From the NCBI GenBank assembly GCA_002423705.1, contig DINW01000091.1, positions 26,730-82,427 on the forward strand: DNA of 55,698 nucleotides, in the 5' to 3' direction. The position numbers and the translations under genes were made by a program. The notes beneath the pieces were generated by a model. It saw only the letters and a list, made by a program, of their open reading frames with translations. It had not been told where the DNA came from and did not search any database. This document shows positions 33,572 to 42,607 of this stretch, one piece after another; the stretch's first letter is position 1, and each line of letters begins with the position of its first letter. This DNA is from Clostridium sp. UBA5530 (GTDB lineage: Bacteria; Bacillota; Clostridia; Clostridiales; Clostridiaceae).

Positions 33572-33772
33572 ATGGAAACTATAATGAATAATTTATCACT
33601 ACTCTTACCACTTTTATTATTGCAGGCAGCATTAGATATCTTTGCTTTGGTAAATATGGCTAAAAATAAAAATGTAAAAACCTTAAATATTCCCCTATGG
33701 ATTTTAATCATACTTATCTTCCCTACCATTGGAGCCATTTGTTATTTCATATTAGGTAGAGGTGATAATTAG
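33572..33772 (+). CDS. yxlE: YxlE-like PLDc_N-domain small membrane protein
   Basis: The 66-residue protein has two membrane segments (about 8-28 and 40-58) joined by NMAKNKNVKTLNIPLWILI, the phospholipase D N-terminal-like (PLDc_N) signature ending in PTIGAICYFILGRGD. In Bacillus YxlE is one of the SigY-restraining proteins. The start follows AAAGGAGGG and its stop overlaps the GTG start of yxlF by one base. Confidence 0.75.
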   Translation: METIMNNLSLLLPLLLLQAALDIFALVNMAKNKNVKTLNIPLWILIILIFPTIGAICYFILGRGDN

Positions 33773-34704
33773 TGAATATGTTGGAGATCAAAAACCTTAC
33801 TAAAAAATTTGACAAAGTAACTGCCCTATCCAATCTAAATCTATCTGTGGAACAAGGATCTATCTTTGGATTTCTAGGAGAAAATGGTGCTGGCAAAACT
33901 ACCACGTTAAAAATAGTTACAGGTCTTTCTAAGTCCACCTGTGGCAAAGTACATGTATGCGGCGAAGAAGTGATTTTTGGAAAAGGAAAAACTAACCTTA
34001 GCATAGGTTATCTTCCTGATGTTCCAGAATTTTATGGATACATGACCCCTAAGGAATATTTATGTCTATGCGGTAAGCTCTATGGTATGTCCAATTTGTC
34101 CATAGATAAAAGAGTCAATGAACTTTTATGTGTAGTTGGACTAAATGATGTTGATTCTAATCGTAAAATTAAAGGTTTTTCTAGGGGCATGAAGCAACGG
34201 TTAGGCATAGCTCAAGCTCTTATTCATAATCCTGAACTTATAATATTAGATGAACCTACTTCTGCACTAGACCCCTTAGGTCGTAAAGAGATACTAGATA
34301 TAATAAAGTCCTTGGGGAAAAAACATACAATTATTTTTTCAACACATATTCTATCTGATGTAGAAAAAGTATGTGATTCCATAGGTGTATTGCATAAAGG
34401 TAATATGGCAATTCAAGGTTCTGTAGAAGATTTAAAGAGAACTTTTTCTTCTTCTCAGAGTTTGAAGATAGCACTTTGGGAAAAGGATCATATGTCTGCA
34501 TTGGTAGAAGATTTAAAATCTATAGGATCTATAAAAGAAGCAAAACTACAAAATGATTTTATAGTTGTTTCTGGACCTGACATGAGTATATGCTCTAAGG
34601 ATATATGTTCTTTTATAAGTAGCAAAGGAGTTGCTCTAAAGCACTTTGAAGTCATGGAAAGAAACCTAGAAGAGGTTTTTATGGAGGTAATAAAAAATGA
34701 ATAG
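33772..34704 (+). CDS. yxlF: YxlF-like ABC transporter ATPase
   Basis: The 310-residue ATPase has Walker A GENGAGKTT (about 39-47), the signature FSRGMKQRLGIAQAL, Walker B LIILDEPTSAL and the H-loop IIFSTHIL. The C-terminal 80 residues form the accessory part seen in drug/antibiotic export ATPases. GTG is the likely start, overlapping the yxlE stop. It pairs with YxlG. The cargo is unknown; a role in envelope stress or peptide export is an inference. Confidence 0.92.
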   Translation: MNMLEIKNLTKKFDKVTALSNLNLSVEQGSIFGFLGENGAGKTTTLKIVTGLSKSTCGKVHVCGEEVIFGKGKTNLSIGYLPDVPEFYGYMTPKEYLCLCGKLYGMSNLSIDKRVNELLCVVGLNDVDSNRKIKGFSRGMKQRLGIAQALIHNPELIILDEPTSALDPLGRKEILDIIKSLGKKHTIIFSTHILSDVEKVCDSIGVLHKGNMAIQGSVEDLKRTFSSSQSLKIALWEKDHMSALVEDLKSIGSIKEAKLQNDFIVVSGPDMSICSKDICSFISSKGVALKHFEVMERNLEEVFMEVIKNE

Positions 34705-35464
34705 CTTTTTAGTGTTTACTAACAAGGAGTTTAAAGAAAATCTTCGCAGTTATAAAGCTCTTATTTTAGCATTTTTAATGATATTATTTGGATTAATGAG
34801 CCCTATCCTAGCTAAAATAATGCCTGATGTATTAAGTTCTATGACCTTAGATATATCTATGGTGATACCAGAACCTACTTATATAGATGCCTACACTCAA
34901 TTTTTTAAGAACCTAACTCAAATAGGCGTAATAGCTGTTATACTGCTATTTTCTACTAGCGTCAGCCAAGAAAGAATTAAAGGCACAGCTTCCCTTATGC
35001 TCACCAAAAATTTATCTAGATCTACATTTTTAATAAGCAAATTTTCTTCCATATCAATACTTTGGACTATAACTTATTTTTTGTCTGCTTTAATAACCTA
35101 TGTATATACCAAAAATCTTTTTTCTTATACAAATACTGTAGAACACTTATTATTATCCTTTGGCTCCTTATGGGTATTTGTGCTTTTAATAATTGCTATA
35201 ACCATGTTCTTTAGTACTCTGTTTTCTAATAGTCAATATTTAGGTATGTTAGGTTCCTTTGGTGGTTGGCTTCTCCTTATAATCTCCAGTTATATTCCAT
35301 ATGTAAGGAAATATACCCCCTATATTTTAGCTAGGGACAACATGAACATAATTTTAGGTAAGGCTTCTCTAGACCATATATATATATCTTTATTTATAGC
35401 TATCCTATGTATTATAGGATTATTGATTTCTAGTATTGTTATCTTTAAAAAACAAGAAATATAA
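34697..35464 (+). CDS. yxlG: YxlG-like ABC-2 permease
   Basis: The 255-residue permease has six membrane segments and the ABC-2 pattern: NSFLVFTNKEFKENLRSYKA near the start, then STSVSQERIKGTASLMLTKNLSRSTFLISK between segments 2 and 3. Its frame overlaps yxlF by eight bases, so the subunits are made together. It is the last gene of the operon, followed by a terminator. Confidence 0.88.
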   Translation: MNSFLVFTNKEFKENLRSYKALILAFLMILFGLMSPILAKIMPDVLSSMTLDISMVIPEPTYIDAYTQFFKNLTQIGVIAVILLFSTSVSQERIKGTASLMLTKNLSRSTFLISKFSSISILWTITYFLSALITYVYTKNLFSYTNTVEHLLLSFGSLWVFVLLIIAITMFFSTLFSNSQYLGMLGSFGGWLLLIISSYIPYVRKYTPYILARDNMNIILGKASLDHIYISLFIAILCIIGLLISSIVIFKKQEI

Positions 35465-35469
35465 AGTAA

Positions 35470-35509
35470 AAGCTCAGATAACCATGTACTAAAAAGTATA
35501 TCTGAGCTT
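35470..35509. terminator. Bidirectional terminator after yxlG
   Basis: AAGCTCAGATA pairs perfectly with TATCTGAGCTT, followed on the plus strand by CTATTTATT. It lies between convergent genes. Confidence 0.85.
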
Positions 35510-35518
35510 CTATTTATT

Positions 35519-36046
35519 CTATCTTTCCTTTAAACACTCTATTACTTTCCTATATGATACCCAATATTCTTTTAACATATATAAGGCTACAATTCCACAC
35601 AGCACAGTTATTGTTCCGTAAATCATGCCCCAAAAGTTAGCACCTATAAACCTAAAACTAGTCATAGCTATGATAAAATTTAAAAACCCTATTGCCAAAT
35701 AGATATTGCTTACAGCTCTGTGATGATACAGTCTGTTTTCCCTATTTACATACACCTTAAAATCAATACCATCATTATCTTTTCTGAAATAATGCCAATA
35801 TCCATTTTTAGCTACTAGTTCTATTTCTTCTAATTGAATAGATTTAATATACTCTTTATATTCTTCACTTTCTGGTTTAAGGCTTATTTTTTCCATCCTA
35901 TATATGTACTTATGTTCTTGATTTTCCTCAAATATATATGTTCCAAAGGATATATCTACAAGGATATACCCCTTTTCAGCCATTTCATTAATCCATTTCT
36001 CTTCTTTTTCATAATCAATAAAAAATCGACTTTTCTTTATTTTCAT
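35519..36046 (-). CDS. DUF2812-like membrane protein
   Basis: A 175-residue protein. Its N-terminal soluble part (about 1-105) has FFIDYEKEEKWINEMAEKGY and VAKNGYWHYF, which recall the DUF2812 domain. Two membrane segments follow (about 112-130 and 136-155). Proteins of this type are usually encoded next to a PadR regulator; none is seen here. Function unknown. Confidence 0.65.
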   Translation of the reverse strand: MKIKKSRFFIDYEKEEKWINEMAEKGYILVDISFGTYIFEENQEHKYIYRMEKISLKPESEEYKEYIKSIQLEEIELVAKNGYWHYFRKDNDGIDFKVYVNRENRLYHHRAVSNIYLAIGFLNFIIAMTSFRFIGANFWGMIYGTITVLCGIVALYMLKEYWVSYRKVIECLKER

Positions 36047-36135
36047 CTAAATCACCCTTTTTCTCTTCCTTAGCTATAATATACTGTCACCAAATCTACA
36101 AAAATATTTTTTCATTTATTAAATATGATAAATAT

Positions 36136-36186
36136 TAAAAAGCCACCCATCTAGCCTAAAACACAGGCAAATAATGTGTGGCTTTA
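36136..36186 (-). terminator. Terminator downstream of tRNA-Leu(GAG)
   Basis: AAAGCCACaCAT pairs with ATGgGTGGCTTT across a loop of about 24 bases, followed by TTAAT on the minus strand. It lies about 55 bases past the tRNA 3' end. Confidence 0.7.
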
Positions 36187-36240
36187 GAAATTCTTTAATA
36201 ATGCGTCAGCTTTTGAATTCCTTATATTTAAGATTATAAA

Positions 36241-36325
36241 TGGTGCGAGGAATGGGACTTGAACCCACATGGTTGTTACCACACGCCCCTCAAACGTGCG
36301 CGTCTGCCTATTCCGCCACCCTCGC
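36241..36325 (-). tRNA. tRNA-Leu (anticodon GAG)
   Basis: Read on the minus strand, the 85-base gene starts GCGAGGG and ends CCTCGCACCA, with CCA encoded. It has a long variable arm typical of class II tRNAs. The anticodon stem CACGT/GCGTG carries the loop TTGAGGG with GAG at positions 34-36. The T arm GGGTTCAAGTCCC is intact. Confidence 0.97.
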
Positions 36326-36376
36326 TAAATCTTAAATTTATTATACAAAGGTTTTAGATTAAAAGTCAACAACAAA

Positions 36377-36925
36377 TTACTTACCATATATAAACTTATA
36401 AATTTTAAAGTTCACCTTAACCTTTTTTACATATTTGTCTGTTTCACCAAATGGGATATAATCTAAAGTCTTACCATCCTTGGAATATCTATTATCCTTA
36501 AGCCACTTTTGTACATTGCCACGTCCTCCGTTATAAGCTGCTAAAACCAAATCTATATCATCATTAAATTCCCCTTTTAAATCCTTTAGATACCAGCACC
36601 CTATGGCAATATTGCTTTCTGGATCCTTAAGCATAGATGGATCATAATCCTTTATTTTCATTTCTTTAGCTATGTCAAGGGCTGTTTCCTCAGTTATTTG
36701 CATAAGTCCTACAGCATTTTTATGCGATCTTGCATCAGCTGCAAAACTGCTTTCTGTTTTTATTACTGCAGCCACTAAATAGGGGTCTAAATTGTATTTT
36801 TCCGCATTTTCTTCAACTATATTTCTATATTTAAATGGATATACAATGGTTATACAAATTTTAGCTAATATAATAATCAAAATTATTATTATTAATGGAA
36901 TAAAAAATCTTTTTATCAGCTTCAT
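36377..36925 (-). CDS. Membrane-anchored lytic transglycosylase (SLT)
   Basis: The 182-residue protein has one N-terminal anchor (about 8-28) and a Slt70-type lysozyme-like domain. Catalytic glutamate is in AAVIKTESSF, with KNAVGLMQITEETA and AAYNGGRGNVQKWL following. It cleaves the glycan strand to 1,6-anhydromuramyl products outside the membrane. It follows coaE in the polA-coaE-slt order. The start is 30 bases past the coaE stop. Confidence 0.93.
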   Translation of the reverse strand: MKLIKRFFIPLIIIILIIILAKICITIVYPFKYRNIVEENAEKYNLDPYLVAAVIKTESSFAADARSHKNAVGLMQITEETALDIAKEMKIKDYDPSMLKDPESNIAIGCWYLKDLKGEFNDDIDLVLAAYNGGRGNVQKWLKDNRYSKDGKTLDYIPFGETDKYVKKVKVNFKIYKFIYGK

Positions 36926-36955
36926 TTTTTACCTCTATTTAAATTACTTAATTAC

Positions 36956-37552
36956 CTAAATTTCATTGATGAAGGATATTATCTCTTTTACCTGGTCTAT
37001 GGTGCTTTTATAACTTTTGCCATTGTCTATTATAAAATTCACCATATTCTTTTTATCCTCTAAAGGCATTTGTGCATTAATTCTATTGATAACTTCCTCC
37101 TTAGTCAAATTGTCTCTATCCATAACTCTCAATATTTGAGTGTCTTGGCTTGTATAAACTAATATATTAAAATCCATTTCTAAATGCATATTGTTTTCTA
37201 TCAAAGTTGGAGCATCTAAAATTATTGCTTTGGTACCTCTATTTTCATATTCTTTTAGTAAAGTAGCTATATGCTTCTTTATATAGGGAAGTATTATATT
37301 TTCATATTTTAATCTTTCCTTAGAGAATTTGAATATATAACTTCCAAACTCCCTTCTTTTCAGGTTTCCTTCACCATCAAAGAATCCATCTCCAAAGGTT
37401 TCCTTAATATCTTCCAATATATTAGGATAAATTTTCAATACATCCTTAGCAATTACATCTGCATCTATTATTGGAAAACCTTCTTCTTTAAATACTTGAG
37501 ATACGGTACTTTTACCTGTACCTATGCCCCCTGTTAAACCTACCTTTAACAT
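36956..37552 (-). CDS. coaE: Dephospho-CoA kinase
   Basis: The 198-residue P-loop kinase phosphorylates the 3'-hydroxyl of dephospho-CoA, the last step of coenzyme A synthesis. The P-loop is GLTGGIGTGKSTV (about 6-18), followed by IIDADVIAKD and the LID-region VMDRDNLTKEEVINRI. It starts just after the polA stop, with AGGAG 10 bases before the ATG. Confidence 0.95.
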   Translation of the reverse strand: MLKVGLTGGIGTGKSTVSQVFKEEGFPIIDADVIAKDVLKIYPNILEDIKETFGDGFFDGEGNLKRREFGSYIFKFSKERLKYENIILPYIKKHIATLLKEYENRGTKAIILDAPTLIENNMHLEMDFNILVYTSQDTQILRVMDRDNLTKEEVINRINAQMPLEDKKNMVNFIIDNGKSYKSTIDQVKEIISFINEI

Positions 37553-37565
37553 TGAATTTCATCTC

Positions 37566-40163
37566 CTACTTAGCTTCATACCAATTTTCACCTATATTGA
37601 TATCCACCTCTAAAGGAACAGATAAATCCATGACCTTCTCCATTTGTTCCTTTACTAGATCCTGAACCAATTGTAGTTCATCCCTATATACATTTAATAT
37701 AAGTTCATCATGAACCTGCAATATCAATGTGCTTTTAAGTTTTCTATTTTTTAGTTCATCATAAACTCTAACCATGGCAAGCTTTATGATGTCTGCTGCA
37801 CTGCCTTGAATAGGGGTATTCATAGCCAGCCTATCTCCCAATGCTTTTACTATCTTGTTTGAAGAATTTATCTCAGGTATATATCTTCTTCTATTTACTA
37901 TAGTTGTTACATATCCCTGACTTTTTCCCTGTGCTATTATATTTTCTATGAATTCTTTTACCTTAGGGTATCTTTCAAAGTAAACATCTATATATTCTTT
38001 TGCTTCTTTTCTAGGTATTTTTAAGTCCTTTGCTAAACTAAAATCACTGATACCATAGACTATACCAAAATTAACTGCCTTTGCCCTGCTTCTCATAATA
38101 GGGGTAACATCTTCTATAGCTACCTTAAATACCTCTGATGCAGTCTTTGTGTGTATATCACTATGATGCTTAAAGGCATCAATAAGGTTTTCATCTCCTG
38201 CAATGTGAGCTAATACTCTAAGCTCTATTTGGGAATAATCCGCCGAAAGTATAACACAATCCTCATTATCTGGAATAAAGACCTTCCTTATTTCTCTTCC
38301 CATTTCATACTTTATAGGTATATTCTGAAGATTAGGCTCTGTACTTGAAAGTCTTCCTGTTGTTGTCACTGTTTGATTAAAGGATGAATGAATCTTGGAA
38401 TCTTGATCTATTACAGCCTTTAACCCTTCTATATATGTGGAATAAAGCTTAGCTAACTGTCTATAATATAATATTTTTTCTATTATAGGATGCTTGTCAC
38501 TAAGAGCTTCTAAGACCTCTGCATTGGTAGAGTATCCTGTCTTAGTTTTCTTTATTACAGGTAAGTCCAACTTTTCAAATAAAATCTTTCCTAATTGCTT
38601 AGGGGAATTTATATTAAATTCCTCTTCAGCTAAATCATATATTTCCTGTTGAAGTTTCACTATTTCACCATTAAACTTTTTACCTAGTTCATCTAAAATC
38701 TCACTATTAACTTTAAACCCTAAAGTTTCCATAGAGGATAATACTTTTGTTAATGGAAGTTCTATATTGTATAAAAGATCTTCCATATTATAGTCTTTTA
38801 TACGGTTAATTATATATTCATATAATGGTTCTAGTGCCTTTGCTTCCTTTGCTTTTAACTCTAAACCTTCTCCTTTAATGTCTTTATGAAGATATTCATT
38901 TATTAAAGTCTTTATTTCATACTCCCCTTTAGAAGAGTCTATTAAGTAAGCACCTATTTTTATGTCAAATTTTACTCCTCTTAAATCTATATGAAGTTTT
39001 TCAAGGGCAGTATACCCATTTTTCACATCAAAGACTACTTTATCTATGTCTTCATTCTCTAGTATAACCTTAATTTTTGATAGAGCCTGTTGATTTTTCT
39101 CTATTGATTCCATATCTACTATATATATTTTGTCATCACTAGTTATACTTATTGTGTTTAATCCAATGGTAGATTGTCTTGAAGGATCCTTTATATCAAA
39201 TGTAATACATGCTTTTTTTTCTTGCTGTAAAAGATTTATTAATTCTTCTAGTTGTTGTTCTTCTTTTACTAAAATAAAATCCACTTCTTCATCTTCGTCA
39301 TCATCTTGAATCCTATCTAATAAAGATTTAAATTGAAGTTTATAGAACATATCCTTTATTTTATGGCTATCATAGTTTTTTTGGGATTTTATATCCTCTA
39401 AATCTATTTCAATAGGGACTTCTGTCACTATGGTTGCAAGTTTTTTAGAGAAAATAGCTTGCTCTCTATATTCCATTAGATTTTCTTGTACTTTCTTTCC
39501 CTTAATTTCATCTATATGATTTAAAACTTCCTCTATAGATCCATAGGTTTGTATTAACTTAAAGGCTGTTTTTTCTCCTATGCCAGGAACTCCGGGTATA
39601 TTATCAGAGGTATCTCCCATAAGTCCCTTTACGTCTATAAATTCAGTAGGAGTGACTCCATAATCATCTATCATCCTTTGCTCATCATAGATTTCCTTTT
39701 CAGTAATACCCTTTTTAGTTATTATAACCTTTATGTTTTTAGATGCTAATTGAAGCGCATCTTTATCTCCAGTAACTATGAAAACTTCAATGCCTTCTTT
39801 TTCACAGAATTTAGATAATGTTCCTATAAGATCGTCTGCTTCAAAGCCATCTATTTCAAAGATATTTATGGCAAGAAGATTCAAAAGTTCCTTCATTATT
39901 GGAAATTGCTCTGCTAATTCTGGTGGCATTTTCTTTCTTCCAGCTTTATATCCTTCATATTCCTTGTGTCTAAAGGTAGGAGCCTTTCTATCAAAGGTAG
40001 CTACCACATAGTCAGGATTTAATTCCTCTTGAAGTTTTAAAAGCATATTTGTAAACCCATAAACAGCGTTAGTATGTATTCCTTCACTGTTAGTTAAAGG
40101 TGGCAACGCATAAAAGGCTCTATTCATTAAACTATTACTATCTAATATAAGTATTCTTTCCAT
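37566..40163 (-). CDS. polA: DNA polymerase I
   Basis: The 865-residue repair and primer-removal polymerase has three parts. The 5'-nuclease (about 1-290) has LILDSNSLMNRAFYA, FEADDLIGTL and GDTSDNIPGVPGIG. The middle 3'-exonuclease fold (about 300-460) has FDIKDPS where DxE is expected, so proofreading is lost, as is common in Firmicutes. The polymerase domain (about 470-865) has LSADYSQIELRVLAH, the O-helix region RSRAKAVNFGIVYG and LQVHDELILNV. The ATG is preceded by GGAGGAATAAA. Confidence 0.97.
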   Translation of the reverse strand: MERILILDSNSLMNRAFYALPPLTNSEGIHTNAVYGFTNMLLKLQEELNPDYVVATFDRKAPTFRHKEYEGYKAGRKKMPPELAEQFPIMKELLNLLAINIFEIDGFEADDLIGTLSKFCEKEGIEVFIVTGDKDALQLASKNIKVIITKKGITEKEIYDEQRMIDDYGVTPTEFIDVKGLMGDTSDNIPGVPGIGEKTAFKLIQTYGSIEEVLNHIDEIKGKKVQENLMEYREQAIFSKKLATIVTEVPIEIDLEDIKSQKNYDSHKIKDMFYKLQFKSLLDRIQDDDEDEEVDFILVKEEQQLEELINLLQQEKKACITFDIKDPSRQSTIGLNTISITSDDKIYIVDMESIEKNQQALSKIKVILENEDIDKVVFDVKNGYTALEKLHIDLRGVKFDIKIGAYLIDSSKGEYEIKTLINEYLHKDIKGEGLELKAKEAKALEPLYEYIINRIKDYNMEDLLYNIELPLTKVLSSMETLGFKVNSEILDELGKKFNGEIVKLQQEIYDLAEEEFNINSPKQLGKILFEKLDLPVIKKTKTGYSTNAEVLEALSDKHPIIEKILYYRQLAKLYSTYIEGLKAVIDQDSKIHSSFNQTVTTTGRLSSTEPNLQNIPIKYEMGREIRKVFIPDNEDCVILSADYSQIELRVLAHIAGDENLIDAFKHHSDIHTKTASEVFKVAIEDVTPIMRSRAKAVNFGIVYGISDFSLAKDLKIPRKEAKEYIDVYFERYPKVKEFIENIIAQGKSQGYVTTIVNRRRYIPEINSSNKIVKALGDRLAMNTPIQGSAADIIKLAMVRVYDELKNRKLKSTLILQVHDELILNVYRDELQLVQDLVKEQMEKVMDLSVPLEVDINIGENWYEAK

Positions 40164-40244
40164 TTTATTCCTCCATGTCCTAGAGTTCTACTTTTTATTT
40201 TTACCATAAAAAAAGTTTTTATCCAATAATCAATATTGCAATCC

Positions 40245-40295
40245 TTATTTGCTATATAGGGTATATTATACCATAATACCCTATATAGCAAATAA
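40245..40295. repeat. Perfect 20-bp inverted repeat between glsA and polA
   Basis: TTATTTGCTATATAGGGTAT and its exact reverse complement ATACCCTATATAGCAAATAA flank an 11-base loop. It overlaps the foot of the glutaminase terminator stem that follows. No T tract ends it, so it is not a textbook terminator; it could be an RNA-stability stem or a protein site. Confidence 0.7.
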
Positions 40296-40329
40296 GTCAT
40301 ATAAAGTTTTTTAATCCTTTATATGACTT
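40294..40329 (-). terminator. Terminator after glutaminase
   Basis: The perfect 13-bp stem AAGTCATATAAAG / CTTTATATGACTT with a loop of ten bases follows the glutaminase stop on the minus strand. Confidence 0.75.
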
Positions 40330-40335
40330 GTTCAG

Positions 40336-41253
40336 TTAAAATATGCTCAAATCTAACTCCTTAGATAACTCTTGAAGTACTTGTATTCCCCCAATTGAAT
40401 TTCCCTTCTTATCTAAAGCAGGACCATATACACCTATACCCATTCTCCTTGGCACAGTAGCCATAATTCCTCCACCAACACCTGACTTTGCCGGAATTCC
40501 TATATGTACCGCAAACTCACCTGAAGCATCATACATGCCACAGGTTACCATTATGGTCTTCACTATTCTACTAACCTCTCTAGATATAACTCTTTGCCCT
40601 GTTGAAGGTAATATTCCATCATTGGCAAGCATGGCTGCTATTTTAGCTATATCTTTGCAAGTGCATTCTAGGGAACACTGTCTAAAATACAAATCTAAAA
40701 TATCATCTACATTTCCTTCTATAAGCCCATTACTTTTCATAAAATAAGCCAAAGCCCTATTTCTGTCTCCTGTGGCTTTTTCAGATAAATAGACCTCTTT
40801 ATTATAATCTATATCTGGATTCCCTGTTATAGTTTTTGTAAAATCTAAAAGCTTTTCCAATCTTTCTTCTTTAGAATTTCCTGTAATCAATGCTGTTGTT
40901 GCTATAGCTCCTGCATTAATCATAGGATTAAAAGGCCTGTGAGCATTCTTAACCTCCAATGAAGCTATGCTATTAAAAGGATCTCCTGTAGGCTCCATTC
41001 CTACCTTGGAAAATACAGTTCTCTTTCCGTTTCCTAATATGGCTAACATCAAAGATATAACTTTTGATATACTTTGCATGGTAAACTTTTTTTCATATTC
41101 TCCTGCTCCACATATCTTTCCATCTAAGGTAACTACACATATGCCTAAATCCTTTGGACTAGCTTTAGATAGTTCTGGAATGTAGGAAGCCACCTTCCCT
41201 TCCTCTGTATATTTTAAATTATTGTTTATAATGCTTTGTAGTAAATTCTCCAT
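40336..41253 (-). CDS. glsA: Glutaminase (GlsA/YbgJ family)
   Basis: The 305-residue beta-lactamase-fold enzyme hydrolyses glutamine to glutamate and ammonia. The catalytic serine-lysine pair is in FTMQSISKVISL. Other family marks are NPMINAGAIATTALI, GNVDDILDLYFRQCSLECTC and PAKSGVGGGIMATVP. The length is normal. In low-GC anaerobes it may serve acid resistance or glutamate supply. It is monocistronic with a clear promoter and terminator. Confidence 0.95.
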   Translation of the reverse strand: MENLLQSIINNNLKYTEEGKVASYIPELSKASPKDLGICVVTLDGKICGAGEYEKKFTMQSISKVISLMLAILGNGKRTVFSKVGMEPTGDPFNSIASLEVKNAHRPFNPMINAGAIATTALITGNSKEERLEKLLDFTKTITGNPDIDYNKEVYLSEKATGDRNRALAYFMKSNGLIEGNVDDILDLYFRQCSLECTCKDIAKIAAMLANDGILPSTGQRVISREVSRIVKTIMVTCGMYDASGEFAVHIGIPAKSGVGGGIMATVPRRMGIGVYGPALDKKGNSIGGIQVLQELSKELDLSIF

Positions 41254-41294
41254 AATTTTTTCACTTCCATTTCATAAAGTAAATACCCCTGTAT

Positions 41295-41324
41295 ATTATA
41301 CGTGGTTTCGGGTAACGATTTCAA
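41295..41324 (-). promoter_or_regulatory. Sigma-A-type promoter of glsA
   Basis: On the minus strand TTGAAA, an 18-base spacer and TATAAT lie about 40 bases upstream of the glutaminase start. Confidence 0.75.
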
Positions 41325-41470
41325 TGAAATTTTTTATATTATTTTATATTTTTTAAATTAAAGGCAATTCTAGATTATAGACCCAATATTATCAAGTTCA
41401 TCAATCTCAGTGATGGGAAAGAGTAAATTTGTGAGATATTTAAATATTCATAGTATTTCATCCCATAAAG

Positions 41471-41503
41471 AAGGCTGTGTATCTTAACTGATGACACAGC
41501 CTT
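41471..41503 (-). terminator. Terminator after asd
   Basis: AAGGCTGTGT pairs perfectly with ACACAGCCTT, followed by CTTTATG on the minus strand. It ends the dapA-asd transcript. Confidence 0.75.
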
Positions 41504-41509
41504 GATGTT

Positions 41510-42589
41510 CTAATATAAGTATCCCTTTTTATAAAGAAATTCTGCAGTTAAAAGTGCTCCCCCCGCTGCTCCCCTTAGGATATTATGGGAAAGACATACA
41601 AATTTATATTGGAAAATATTATCCTTTCTAAGTCTTCCAACAGAAACTGCCATTCCCTTTTCTAAGTCTCTATCTATTCTAGTTTGAGGTCTATTATCTT
41701 CCTCAAAATAGTGAATAAATTTCTTTGGTGCCATTGGCAAGTCTAGCTTTTGTGGCTCTCCTTTAAAGCTTCTCCATCTTTCTTTTATTTCTTCCTCAGT
41801 TGGCTTATTCTTAAAGGATATAGCTACGGTAGCTAAATGCCCATGGGACACTGGAACCCTTATACACTGAGCACTTATCTTTATATCTCCATTAAGAGTT
41901 ATTTCATCCTTATTTACCTGTCCCCATATTTTTAGGGGTTCTTTTTCACTTTTTTCCTCTTCTCCTCCTATATAGGGTATTACATTATCCTCCATCTCTG
42001 GCCAATCTTTAGGACGCTTCCCGCTACCTGATATTGCTTGATATGTGCTTACCATTATCTTTTCTGGCTCAAATTCCATAAGAGGAGTTATGGCTGGTAC
42101 ATAGCTTTGTAAAGAGCAATTGGGCTTAGCTACTATAAAGCCTTTAGTAGTTCCTAATCTGTGCTTTTGACTTTCCAATATTTCTATGTGATGAGGATTG
42201 ATTTCAGGTATTATTATAGGTACATCCTTAGTCATTCTATGGGCTGAATTATTGGATATAACAGGTATTTCCGCCTTGGCATAAGCTTCTTCTATTTGTT
42301 GAATCTCACTTTTATCCATATTTACTGCACAAAATACGAAATCTACTTGATCTTTTATTATTTCTATATTTTTAATATCCTCTACCACCATGTTTCCTGC
42401 CCACTTCGGCATATCTACATCCTGCTTCCATCTGTTCTCCACTGCCTTTTCATAGGTAAGACCCTTTGACCTTCCACTAGCAGCAATTAAAACTACTTGA
42501 AAATATGGATGATTATCTAATAAGGTTATAAGTTTTTGTCCTACGAAACCTGTTCCTCCTAATATTCCAACTCTCAATTTTTTTGACAT
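41510..42589 (-). CDS. asd: Aspartate-semialdehyde dehydrogenase
   Basis: The 359-residue enzyme reduces aspartyl phosphate to aspartate semialdehyde with NADPH. The nucleotide loop is VGILGGTGFVGQKL, the catalytic cysteine lies in VAKPNCSLQSYVP, and the active-site histidine in RVPVSHGHLA. The length and motif spacing match the archaeal/fungal-type Asd rather than the usual bacterial form. It sits immediately downstream of dapA. Their products feed lysine, diaminopimelate and threonine/methionine synthesis. Confidence 0.94.
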   Translation of the reverse strand: MSKKLRVGILGGTGFVGQKLITLLDNHPYFQVVLIAASGRSKGLTYEKAVENRWKQDVDMPKWAGNMVVEDIKNIEIIKDQVDFVFCAVNMDKSEIQQIEEAYAKAEIPVISNNSAHRMTKDVPIIIPEINPHHIEILESQKHRLGTTKGFIVAKPNCSLQSYVPAITPLMEFEPEKIMVSTYQAISGSGKRPKDWPEMEDNVIPYIGGEEEKSEKEPLKIWGQVNKDEITLNGDIKISAQCIRVPVSHGHLATVAISFKNKPTEEEIKERWRSFKGEPQKLDLPMAPKKFIHYFEEDNRPQTRIDRDLEKGMAVSVGRLRKDNIFQYKFVCLSHNILRGAAGGALLTAEFLYKKGYLY

Positions 42590-42607
42590 TATTTCTTCCT
42601 CCTCTTG

